This document shows, in pieces, positions 1 through 10,120 of a stretch of DNA of 64,000 nt. This DNA comes from Camillea tinctor (Eukaryota; Ascomycota; Sordariomycetes; Xylariales; Xylariaceae), in the NCBI GenBank assembly GCA_022578605.1, contig MU394056.1, forward strand, positions 62,001 to 126,000. Reading direction: 5' to 3'. The translations under genes and the position numbers were made by a program. Position 1 is the stretch's first letter; every line of letters begins with the position of its first letter. The notes under the pieces were generated by a model. It searched no databases, was not told where the DNA came from, and was given only the letters and a program-made list of their open reading frames with translations.

Positions 1-1875
1 AATCGGCCTCGGTTTCAACTGGGGCTGGGCGGAATCATCCCTCCATGAAAGAAAAAACAAAGACGGGGACCCGGATGATTTAGTGTGTGTTGGAATGCAC
101 CCTTCCGCCCTTTCAGAAATTTCTGACATGCAAAGACTATCGATCGTGGCCACCTTTAGCTCCTACATCAAGGGAGTGTGGTCCACCCTGTAACTCGGCA
201 ACAGATCCGATTCTGCATCTAGCACTGCTAGCGTTTGCGAGAAACTTCTTCGCTCCCTTGAGGTGTCATTTGACGCATTTGGTATTTTCTCTATACCCAA
301 ACTAACATGACATGGGGAGATGGACGGCAGTTGTCGCGGAATATAAGCGAATCTCCCAGATGATACAGGCTGGGGTTATTTGGTTTACTTGGTTTAACTT
401 GCTCAAATGCTTTGCATAAGATACATTAACGGACGACGCACGATACAAACAACACACGATCAATGATGCTTGTGACCTTGCCGTTACGAGAATAGAAAAA
501 AGAAATCGTGATAACCGGGAATTCGCATCTTACTAGCGAAATGAGCACACCACAATGAAAATATATGAAACCATAGCCATCGGTTTCCGTCGGTGTGCAA
601 GTTGGGACTTGACAACTAGGGAGCGAAAAAAAAAAAACCAACAACACTATCGTCAGATGGTGGAATATGGTGAAATGAACTATGGTTTGAGAAGCTCCCT
701 ACTGAAGTGTCATAGAAATTCAAGCACAGCGCATACCGATTGTTCTGGACTGTGTCTGCGCGTGCTGCTGAGCACAATGTGACCCATCTCCAGCATGTTT
801 TGCACGCTGCCACGTGGGCTTGACACAGTATGACTTGGATTCGTCCCAGCCCTGTTCCTCAGGTCTAAAGGATTCCGATCTCGGCTTAACCATGAAATGA
901 TTCGCAAATGATACACAGTCATAGATACTACCCGGAGCTGGCATGATCGTGTTCCAAGTTCGAACCACCACCACCACCATCACCCACCTTACCTTGTAGT
1001 GTATGTAAGTGCTGTACTGGAGGGCACCCACTACATATGGCCTAGCCAACTAACACCCTAGGCTTGCAAACGTGAGAATATGTGATCTCCGCGGGTGGAC
1101 CGGTCCAGTCCGATCATAAGCAAGAGTTCAAGAACATTTTTTTTTCTATCAAAATGAGGATTTACCTACTATATACCTACCCGGGTTTTCCTCTCAGCAC
1201 ATGCATCCGGAAATCCTGGCATACATCAAGTGTGAGTAGCTGTGCATGAGCCAAATATACAACATAAGTAAATCCGCTGCAGCGAAACGATCCTTTCAGA
1301 GGTTCATCACGCAAGCAAGTAGGATTCAACTTACATGTCGCAGGGTCCAAATCGCGTCTTCCAAGCTTTCTCTTGGCGTCCCGTCCCTGGCCTTGTATAG
1401 ATTAATTAGCTGAACTCGTGAGATCTGAGCAATTGGTTTTAAAACCTTCGAGTCCCGAGCATCTCGAGTAGGGTATTTTTAGCGATCGCATGGATATCCG
1501 CTCGAGCTCTGTCTAAGCGGAGCGCATGCCGTCAGGGTCAGATACTTAACTAGCGTTGTCTATCTGCGCCCTTCGGCACACCCAGACGATGACGCTGTTG
1601 ACGATCCTCCAACCTAACCACTACTAGCTCAAGTAAGCGAAAAAACTAACACATCAACACACCGCATGCGCGACCAACACCATATGAGTCAGGAGAAAGA
1701 GTCACAACGGGACGGGACGGTCTTGTTAGCTCAACAAGCTACGGTTCTTGAGCCGCAAAAAAGGTCTTTAGCTAACGCTGGTCAAGAATAAGGGGCCAAG
1801 CTTGTTTGTCGCTGGATTGTCATCTACTGCCCCCTCTCTGGACAGAAATTCCTCTACATCTAAGTACGGTATAGT
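1..1875. other. Intergenic, no supported gene
   Basis: Both strands hold only short overlapping open frames with no recognisable domain, no consistent intron joins and no conserved motif. Several homopolymer A or T runs and a CCACC microsatellite near 965-985 are visible. Nothing here can be supported as a gene. The right end contains the 3' flank of the zinc transporter, which ends at 1876. Confidence 0.6.
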
Positions 1876-3219
1876 TCAGTTCCATGAAATATACAGCATA
1901 ATACCAGCCCCAAGCGCAATAGCAGCAAACTGCATCAGCGTCTTGCGGCATTCGACTGACTTGTTGGTCCCTGTTTCGAGCAGCTCTGGAATGACTGCCA
2001 CCGTCCCAACATACAGGAAAGTACCAGCAGTGAAAGGTAACAACAAATCACCATACGTTAAGCTTGTTCCCCAGATGCCGCCGTTCATGTCGATAGAGCT
2101 TCCCTCTGCGCTACCGCCGCCGTATTCCTGAACAGCAATACCAATCAATGTTCCCAGAAGAGCACCCAGAGCAGTAATAAACTGGGCACCCATGGCAGCT
2201 CGTTTTGAGAAGCCCGATTGCACGAGGAGCGCAAAATCGCCTACCTCATGGGGGATTTCATGAAAGAACACGGCAACCGTCGTCGTCGCACCAATCGTCG
2301 GGGATGCATAGAATGATGCAGACATAGCAAGACCGTCGGTTATGTTATGGGTGAAGTCGGCAATCATGTTGAGGAGTCCTCCTAGCTTTACGCTGGGATT
2401 GACTTCCTTTTCGTCCCTTTCCTCGGCACCCTTAGGGTTGTCAGCACTTCTCTTACGATTTCTAGCCTCTTTCCCGGGAACTTCTATTCCCGAGACCTCT
2501 ACTGCGCTCGAAGTAGCCTTATCATCGGATGATTGGTCGTGAGAATGCGAATGACCGCCATGACTATGTTCATGTCCTTCGCCCCCAGTCGCAATGCGCA
2601 ATCCCTTGTCCATAGCTACGAACGTCATAAACCCGACCATGATGGCAACCCCGAGGAGCAGGTTCCGGTTCGGTTCGACGAGGACCAGCCGCACATGCTC
2701 AGGGCTGTCTTCGCCAAGGAAGATCTCGGGCAGGAGGTGGAACAATGTATCACCCAGCAGACCGCCTACGGCGAAGGCAACCATGATTGACAGGGACGAG
2801 GGGTCAATGTTTGTAGGGCATAGCGCCAGCAGGAAGTTCGGCGGGCCAGAGATATACAAGGTAGCTAGGAGAGCGTTCACCGCCGGCGTGCCGGGGAAAA
2901 GGACGGCAAACATCTTGGAGACCATTGTCGAGGCCTCGGAGGAGCCAGCAAGCTTCTCGGCATTGAGATTCCGTACGACATCGCAGGTCTTTGTGTGAAT
3001 TGCATTAGGTTAGTTGATTACGCTACAAAACCGGGCTCGTGAAGAATAATCCATGGATGGTCCTCCTAATGTTTCGAAACTTACCTGGAGCTTCTCGTCC
3101 AATTCCTCGAGACTCATGGAGATGCGGGACACATTCTTAGAGCTATCGCCGAGGTCGGATGCGAGGGTCAGACTAACAAACAGCAGGACGACCCAAAATT
3201 TCGTGCGTAACGACGCCAT
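1876..3219 (-). CDS. ZIP family zinc transporter, KE4/SLC39A7 type
   Basis: Two exons are seen: 3219-3085 and 2988-1876, joined by a GTAAGT...AAAG intron in phase 0, giving about 415 residues. The N-terminus is a signal-peptide-like hydrophobic stretch after MASLRTK. A His-rich loop (GHEHSHGGHSHSH, about residues 184-195) sits between membrane segments III and IV. The two diagnostic ZIP metal-binding helices follow: HNITDGLA (about 259-266) and HEIPHEVGDF (about 288-297). This is the LIV-1/KE4 subfamily signature. Family members move zinc out of the ER or secretory lumen into the cytosol; yeast Yke4 is the nearest well-known relative. The C-terminus ends in a hydrophobic helix, as expected. 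The ATG at 3219 is the only one that keeps the leader in frame. ER localisation and zinc specificity are inferred from the family. Confidence 0.93.
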
Positions 3220-4045
3220 TGGGTGTAAGATTGCAGAAAAGAGCCAATTTATTTATTGTAAACGAGTTCGGTTATACGACATACGTTGACTGCGAGTTCT
3301 TCAAAGCCGCCTAGCAAGGGAGAGAGGAAAAGAACTTGTAAGAGTGATCCAGTGAGCTCCTGAAAGGTGAGTAGGTAATAAGTAGTAGGTAGGACAAAGG
3401 CAAAGCTCGTGCTACCTTACCCTTCAAGTAGGTAGGTAACTAGGTTAGTTAGCTGCGAGGTCCACTACCTTAACATCCCGAATCTTAGCTAATCTTAGCT
3501 AATCCTCTTGAATCTAGTGTGCGCGCCAAGCTTTATAGATTCCCTAGAACTTCTACCTATCTGATAGTGGGGACATCGTCATCGTGGACTTGTCTTAACA
3601 TGGAATCTCTTATAAGCAGAGGTAGGTAGGATAGCATGCCAATGTCTTAATAGATCGCTACATTCGAATTATCTACCTATTATTTTGCTAATGCGAGAAA
3701 CCCAGGTGACGTTAAAACGGGTACCTATCTGTCCCGAGTAACCGGATGCCGAATAAGTAAGCCCCGGGTCGTTCTCCAACGTGACGTACAAACCTAAACC
3801 CTGCCTCTCTTTGTCTCTCCAATTCTCCTCTCTCCTTAACTCCTCCTTCTCTTGGATCGAATCTCCTTTGAGATATCATCGTGTTATATTGGCTTCTAAG
3901 TATCGCCCACCTAGCCTTTGTTCCTCTTCATCGGGGCAGTTCAGAGTCCACTTCATTGAATAATTTATCTCCATTTCCTAAGTTAAAAAAAAAAGGCCTT
4001 AATCAGCAACCAAACAGGCCTCCTTACCAAAAAAAAAAAAAGGAT
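3220..4045. other. Intergenic, shared upstream and downstream region
   Basis: This holds the promoter side of the zinc transporter (reading left) and the 3' flank of the small secreted protein. TAGGTAGGTA-type repeats (3360-3450), a duplicated CTTAGCTAAT block near 3482-3502, CT-rich tracts (3795-3850) and two poly-A runs (3985-4040) are visible. No gene is supported. Confidence 0.55.
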
Positions 4046-4789
4046 TCAACTCTGGACATATAGGCAACTCACCTGACCATCGACCTTATACCAGTACCAT
4101 ACCTGCTGCCTAGTGCAGCTGACAGGCGAGCGATCGCAGTCGTTCACGAAGAACTTAACCATCTCCTCGAACTTGGCCTTCGTGAAGGCGCGGTCGGGAA
4201 TCGCCGTAGTGCCGACGGCGAACCCGACGATCCACTACAATAATGGGAGTTAGTAACTGCCATATTGTGTAACTTTTTTACTTTCGGGGCCGTTGTCTCA
4301 GGGGCCAAAAGTCGTACAAACTCATACGCTTGGCCATGATAGGCAACTTTGACTCCCGGACCGGGCTGAGATGGATCAAAAAGGGGGGGATAAATAACTC
4401 CGAAAATTACTTACGTGGCCGCTGGTGCTGTACTCGAACTGGCCGTCCTTGGTCGTCTGCTGTGCGACGGCGTCGATCATCGACGCGACGTAGGGTTCCG
4501 GCCACCATTCGCTGATCGTGCAGGAATACCCGGGTAGGTCGAATAACGGACCGCCCATACATACTGAGCTGTATGTCAAGTGCAGCCGGACCCACCAGTA
4601 GCTGAGCTTGGTCTGGAAGACACACTCCGGAGGCACGTCGTCGAGACCAAAGCCGTGCTTCCGGTCGACAATGCCGCTAGACGTCGCAATGGCGCCGGTG
4701 GTGTTTCTACTTAGGAGCGTGGGCATGGCCAGTAGGGGTGTGGCCAGAGCGGATATAAGGCCCGTGGCCACGAGAGTGAGGATACGCAT
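4046..4789 (-). CDS. Small secreted cysteine-containing protein, unknown function
   Basis: Exon 1 runs 4789-4415 and exon 2 runs 4234-4046, joined in phase 0 across a 180 bp intron, giving about 187 residues. The start is the ATG at 4789 because it opens directly into a clean signal peptide (MRILTLVATGLISALATPLLA). The mature part has several Cys (PPEC, SVC, YSC, NDC, SC) that could pair, and it is rich in Trp and Tyr. No known domain is recognised. The last exon may instead end at a GTGAGT donor near 4073 and splice to an acceptor near 3983, which would change the final residues. The intron is an introner-like element, related to one in the gene at 45.4-48.5 kb. Size and secretion fit an effector-like or cell-surface role, but that is inference only. 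Confidence 0.7.
4235..4414 (-). mobile_element. Introner-like element acting as the intron of the secreted-protein gene
   Basis: This 180 bp intron has GTAAGT at its donor, TTACTAAC as branch site and TTGTAG at its acceptor. Along its whole length it matches the 174 bp intron at 47158-47331 (shared blocks TCTCAGCCCGG, CCGGGAGT, TCATGGC, ATGAGTT, GAGACAA, AGTTAC, ATTGTAG). The host genes are otherwise unrelated, so the similarity belongs to the intron itself. GTCTC/GAGAC-type complementary blocks inside could fold into a hairpin. Confidence 0.85.
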
Positions 4790-5726
4790 TGATAGTCGGG
4801 GAAAACAGCGACAGAATCCAAAAGTATTCACAAACTTGGTCTCAACTATAACTCAGCAGCCTCGCTCCTCCGAGAGTCGACTCTACTCAGAACGAGGAAC
4901 TTCCCATCTTCAAATAGTTCGTAGGGACAGCTCACTACGTTGGTCCATTCTAGTAGAGCACATCATCGGAAGCTGTATTATGTACTCTATCCGAATGAGG
5001 GAGGCTCAATTCTTCATTCCAATAACGCAGGAATGGAGTTGAGGTTATATGGATCCAGCTCGGTCTCACAAATGAGGTACGTTTATCGAAATGGAGACCC
5101 AGCATAACGGCCGCAATACGTTCTGTTTGCTGTTTGCCTTCTGCTGAACCAAACCTGTGGGTAATGCATCGTGGATCTCGTCGTCCGTGGTAAGGAAGAG
5201 CCTCATAACTACCTACTAGATTCAGCATGCGAGAGCGGGCCTTTGTGGCTCCTCAAGACAAAAAATGTTTACTGGATTTAGTGAGGCTATTTTATCACAG
5301 CTTATATTTCTGTCTCTCCCACCGGAATTAGAAGCTAGGATAAATCTTACCGCATCCCGGCGATCCCGGTTTCACAGATGATCTTCTTCATGATGGCTTG
5401 ACGTTTCCGCCTTTTATGATATCAGGCTTGATCTGGACTCAAAGATCATCAGCTAAAATTCAGCTGATCATGGAAGATAGCAGTAACCCGAATAGCTTGG
5501 TTCAGGGTCTGGGTACGGTACGCTTACTGGAACTCGCAATTAGCTTTTCCAACAGGGGCAATCTAACAGGGACAGCTCCGACCATTTAAGCTTATGAACG
5601 ATGGTATGTCGGAGTTTAGTGCTGGAGACGTTGCTTCAGTCTAGGCTCCGACGATGCATAGCTGCATGTAGAAAAACGAGAATGTGGTTATTTACCAGGT
5701 CTATTCGGCCCTTGCCAAGATGCGGG

Positions 5727-6142
5727 CTAGACAGCATCCTGCTTGGAAGAGGAGCCACCCCGCAAATTAAGGTGAATCCCCAAACCAATACCCCAATCTT
5801 CAGATGAAATCCCCAAGAAAAGCACGGCCGAATTACCCCACAGTCTCTCCATATTCGGCCCGTAACGAACAACTCCAAGGCCGGGGGTCCAAGGTAGACC
5901 GGTGAGGTTTCTCGTAGCGCCTTCGTTTCCAAGGTCTTCGTTAAGACCTTTAGGGTACAGCGTCGTAGTAGTACCACTATCAATAAGTGCACATGTCGAG
6001 CAGTCCACCTCGGTGGCCTGATGAGAGTGGAGATGATCGTGGATGAGCTCACGCTTATAAAACCAGCCTGGGTTCCCTTCCTGCTCGAGGACTGGACTGA
6101 GCTGGGCTGGGTTGAGTTTAAACTGATCCGTCTTATCGTCAA
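5727..6142 (-). pseudogene. Possible aspartyl-protease-like C-lobe remnant
   Basis: An open frame antisense to the glucoamylase promoter contains CALIDSGTTTTLYP, which resembles the second catalytic Asp motif of pepsin-like (A1) proteases (Asp-Ser/Thr-Gly-Thr within a hydrophobic context). Upstream, the frame runs into the antisense of the glucoamylase leader, and downstream it stops at 5727 without the usual C-terminal part of the family. If real, it is a fragment truncated on both sides. A chance match is quite possible. Confidence 0.2.
6056..6062 (+). promoter_or_regulatory. Putative TATA box of glucoamylase gene
   Basis: TATAAAA lies about 85 bp upstream of the glucoamylase start codon, a usual distance in filamentous fungi. 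This is position and sequence evidence only. Confidence 0.35.
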
Positions 6143-6144
6143 AA

Positions 6145-8337
6145 ATGACTGGACTCGTTTTCAAGGCCATCGCGAGCCTAGCCGCCGTGGCTACCGTTGG
6201 GACAGCTAGTGTTATCGACCCACGGAGCTCTCTTAATGCTTTCATCCAGAAACAGCGAGCTGTATCTCTCCAGGGGGCATTGAGCAACATTGGTCCCAAT
6301 GGTTCCCAAGTACCCGGGGCGGGAGCAGGATACATCGTAGCAAGTCCATCAACAACCAACCCCGACTGTGAGTATGATGTCCTAGGATTAGAATTCACGG
6401 CACGTCTGACTGAATCATGAATAGACTTCTATACATGGACGCGCGATGGAGCGTTGACAATGAAGATGATCGTCGACGAATTCATCCTAGGGAAGAAGGA
6501 CCTTCAGATATATATCGAAGACTACTTGCACGCACAGGCCGCACTGCAGACAATCACTAACCCCTCAGGGACATTCTTACCTTCCGGAACAGGGCTAGGT
6601 GAGCCAAAATATAAGGTGGACGGGACACGGTACAACGGAGCATGGGGAAGGCCGCAGAGAGATGGGCCAGCACTCCGTGCTATTGCTTTAATCACCTATA
6701 GCAATTGGCTCGTCGCGCATGGCCAGAAGGCGAGAGCGAAGACTGTGATATGGCCGATCATTTCGAACGATTTGTCCTACATTGGTCAATATTGGTATGA
6801 TGCTCTCATGAACTTTGCTAAGATTCTGGGAGCTGAGAACAACTTAACTAATCCTATAATCTATCGAATAGGAACTCTACCGGGTTTGACCTATGGGAGG
6901 AGGTTAATGGATCTAGCTTCTTCACGACGCAAAACCAATATCGAGCTCTTGTTGAGGGAACTCATCTGGCAACCGCTCTCGGTGTTAATTGCACGGGCTG
7001 TGACCAAGCCTCCGATGTTCAGTGCTTCCTGCAGCAAGCATATTGGAACGGAGAATATTTCGTGGCCAATATCAACATTGATACTGGACGGACCGGGAAA
7101 GATGCCAACTCTATCCTGGGCCCCATCTCAGTTTTCGACATTAATGCCAAATGCGATGATCTGAGCATTCAGCCATGCAACAGTCGTGGCCTGTCAAATT
7201 TCAAGGCCCTCATTGACTCGTTCCGCAACGCCACTCTGTACCCAATTAACAAGGACATTGCCAAAGACAAGGGAATTGCTGTCGGCAGATATACCGAAGA
7301 CGTGTACTTTGGAGGAAACCCATGGTATGCCTTGAATCCAATCCAGGAATAAAAACCCCTAGGAGACAGACACTGACAGTCGCGCAGGTACCTTATCACA
7401 GCGGCCGCAGCAGAGTACCTCTACGACGCTGTAGCGCAGTGGAAAGTTCAGGGCTCCCTCATCATTGACGAAACCTCTATCGCCTTCTTTAAGGACATAT
7501 ACCCCAGCGCCCAGGCCAAGACGTACAAACGCACAACGCCCGAGTTCTCCCGCATCCTCAGCGCCATCACCGCCTACGCCGACTCCTTCGCCGCCGTCGT
7601 TCAGCAATACACGCCGCAGAACGGCTCCCTATCCGAGCAATTCAACCGCACCGCACCGGGAGCTCCAGTCTCGGCACGCGACCTCACCTGGTCCTACGCG
7701 GCCTTCGTGACGATGGCCGAGCGCCGCGCCGGACAGTTCCCGCCCTCCTGGGTGCCGGCAGACCCGCACCACCCGCCGCGCGCGGAACAGTGCGCCCCGG
7801 CCTCGCCGCCCAAGGGCGTCTACGTCCCCGCCATCGCGGCGGGCGCACCGAACGTGACGGCCACATGCACATCGACGGTGCTGTTCCAGGTCAACGCGTC
7901 GACGTACTACGGCGAGAACGTGTACGTGGCCGGCTCCAGCACGGATCTGGGGGCCTGGGATCTGGGGAATGCGTGGCCGCTCGACGCTACAGGATACACG
8001 GCTGAGAGGCCCTTGGTGAGTAGTAGTGTTATTGAATTTCTTTATTCTTTTTCGTTCTTGAGTTAGGAGAAGTCCATGGAGAGTGTGCTAATGTTGACTT
8101 TCTTCCGGTTACTAGTGGACTGGCCGAGTAGCGATGACGGCGGGCGAGACGGTTACGTACGCGTACGCTCGCATGGAAGACTGCGATCAAGAACCCATCT
8201 GGGAGACCGTCAACCGGACACTGGTAGTACCGGCGTGCAACGAGGCGGATTCTGGAGAGATACGGCTCGAGACGGACGATCAATGGACGGGTCCTTTGGG
8301 AAGCAGTGGAGAGTGTCCCGGGTCAGGGACGGGATAA
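6145..8337 (+). CDS. Glucoamylase, GH15 with C-terminal CBM20
   Basis: Five exons are resolved: 6145-6367, 6425-6794, 6872-7324, 7388-8015 and 8116-8337, giving about 631 residues. A signal peptide (MTGLVFKAIASLAAVATVG) is followed by the GH15 catalytic domain, with TWTRDGAL, GRPQRDGPALRA, FDLWEEVNGSS and the SARDLTWSYAA block. The catalytic acid is Glu207 in WEEV. The catalytic base is Glu432 in GSLSEQF, placed by its 17-residue distance to the Trp of LTWSY, as in the Aspergillus enzyme. After a short linker comes a CBM20 starch-binding module (TYYGENVYVAGSSTDLGAWD). The enzyme releases glucose from the non-reducing ends of starch and is secreted. The linker is much shorter than in Aspergillus niger. 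All splice joins restore conserved residues (Y75, W198, W349). Regulation by carbon source is likely from the family but not shown here. Confidence 0.96.
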
Positions 8338-10120
8338 GATATTACGTAGGTTGATGTATAGGTTTCTAGCAGAGGAGGAATAAGGGATGGATATACTTGT
8401 ATGTGTGCAATGTTGAATATGAACTATGTATTCCTATTTATAGGATAGTATATATGTAGTAAGAAGTATTTAACGAGAAACATGAGAAGGGATGAATAAT
8501 AATACCTAAGGGATAGTTCAACTAAGTATTATGTAACCTAGGTTTGTTTGCTATACGGAAAGAACCATATGCAGGTGTGTATTAAGGTTTGGTGCCATGC
8601 ACCTACAACCACCTTACATCTACCTATCTATGTATCCATGCACTAAGTGTACTCATATATTGGTTGATACTTCTCCCTTATAAGGGATATGTTAATTTCT
8701 ATTTAGGTATGTATCCGAATACTTCTTACTGCATGAGCCATTTAGAGCAATAATATTCCATTGTTAGAACTAGATAAATGAACGACAACGGCAGGTAGTA
8801 GTTCAGGTGAACGAGGTTGCAGACGGCTACGTAGGTAGGTGTGTAGGTAATGTAGGTAGTTACTACTATGTAGGTAGGCTTGCTAAGTACCCATGTATGT
8901 ATGTATGTATGTATGTAATCGGAGGGATACGATGACCAGGGGGTTAAAGTTTTTAGCCACGAGGTCAAAAAGCTTAAGCCATCACTTTTTAACCATAGGG
9001 TTAAATTTTTTAACCCCCTCCTCAGCTAAGCCAACGTTAACCTTACGTTTATTAACGTATAGTTAATAAAAAGTTACAAAGCTTATATTTACTTAGGTTA
9101 GCTATATTAATATATTGAATCGGCGTAAAGTTAACGTAAAGTTAACATAAGCTTTATAACCCTACGTTAAGCCTACGTTAAGTGTTGGTTGTAATAGGCA
9201 TACTAACATTAAGCATACGTTTATAAGTATTATATACTACTATAGTTACCAACTATAACATATATACTTATATACGCTAATATCTCTAACTATATACATT
9301 AACGTTTCTAATCGTAAGGTCTTAGCATTGGCTCAACTAAGGAAAAGGTCAAAAAATTTGACCCCCCTGGTCATGTGTATACTCTATGTAATCGTAGGTA
9401 GACAGATAACTGACATGGGGGGCACCGTTGGTCAAAGCAGGTCTCCCCTTTGAGCAATTCGTGTTACCCCACCACTGGAGTACCTAGGTAGAAAGAAAGC
9501 CTAGTCAGCTAGTGTAGTTAGATATTTGAAGGTTGTCCCTCCCCCCCCCCAAAGCTCCGATTTGATAAGGCCCTGACCCTCTTTTATTTTCCCATGCCTT
9601 GCTGATCTTTAAAAACCCCACACCGGCCTACATATATACTACTCACAGGCTGTCACTTACATCCTACTTAGTACTTTATCCTCCTACTTATGGTTAGGAA
9701 GGTGTGGTTAGTTGCGTCTATATTACTTGCCTACCTTATGTAACTCTACGCTTTTGCAACCTTTAAACCTTTTCTACCAACCGAGTCTGCAAATGCACAA
9801 TATTGACCTGCTTCTTGACCTGCTTTGACCTTTGCCACCATCAGCATCTCTTCATTGTCCTGATTCATGTCTTTGTGGCTTATAACTTGCATTACCGACA
9901 ACATACATACATCCAACATAGCAATTCTTATAACTAACCTACATTGTTAACCCATTCTTATTTTCCACTCGCATCCATCCATCAATTTATTTACACATTC
10001 TGCCTTGTCTTTCTTGTTCCCTCCCTCTTCTCTCCTCCCTCTCCTTCCTCTTCTCTTTCCTCTGTTACTAGATCCCCATGCGACAGTAAAATCAAAAATA
10101 AAATAAAAACCCCAGTCACC
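8338..10120. other. Intergenic, AT-rich with inverted-repeat element
   Basis: This holds the glucoamylase 3' flank, dense TAGGTAGG/TATG simple sequence (8600-8920, including ATGT repeats at 8893-8916), the AT-rich TIR element at 8933-9373, a C10 tract near 9540, and CT-rich probable 5' leader sequence of the F-box gene at 9990-10080. No further gene is supported. Confidence 0.6.
8933..9373. mobile_element. AT-rich element with terminal inverted repeats (MITE-like or decayed transposon)
   Basis: The left end TGACCAGGGGGTTAAAG and the right end read in reverse (TGACCAGGGGGGTCAAAT) form imperfect inverted repeats about 25-30 bp long. The 441 bp between is strongly AT-rich, with repeated GTTAA/TTAAC and ACGTTAA words, and codes for nothing. 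No clear target-site duplication is seen. The AT bias fits decay by repeat-induced point mutation, but that is inference. Confidence 0.5.

Larger units (their letters stand above)
4790..6144. other. Intergenic between secreted protein and glucoamylase
   Basis: This divergent region serves as upstream DNA for both flanking genes. A TATAAAA box lies at about 6056-6062, roughly 85 bp before the glucoamylase ATG. The minus strand from about 6142 to 5727 carries an open frame with a protease-like motif, described separately as a doubtful relic. Nothing else is recognisable. Confidence 0.5.

Noticed and set aside
7388..7720. Loss of the catalytic base in the glucoamylase, suspected because the GEQ next to SARDL is GAP here
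   Set aside because: Counting back from the Trp of LTWSY places the base in GSLSEQF, where Glu432 is present.
8893..8916. CRISPR or telomere-like array
   Set aside because: These and the TAGGTA runs are simple microsatellites without unique spacers or telomere (TTAGGG) units.
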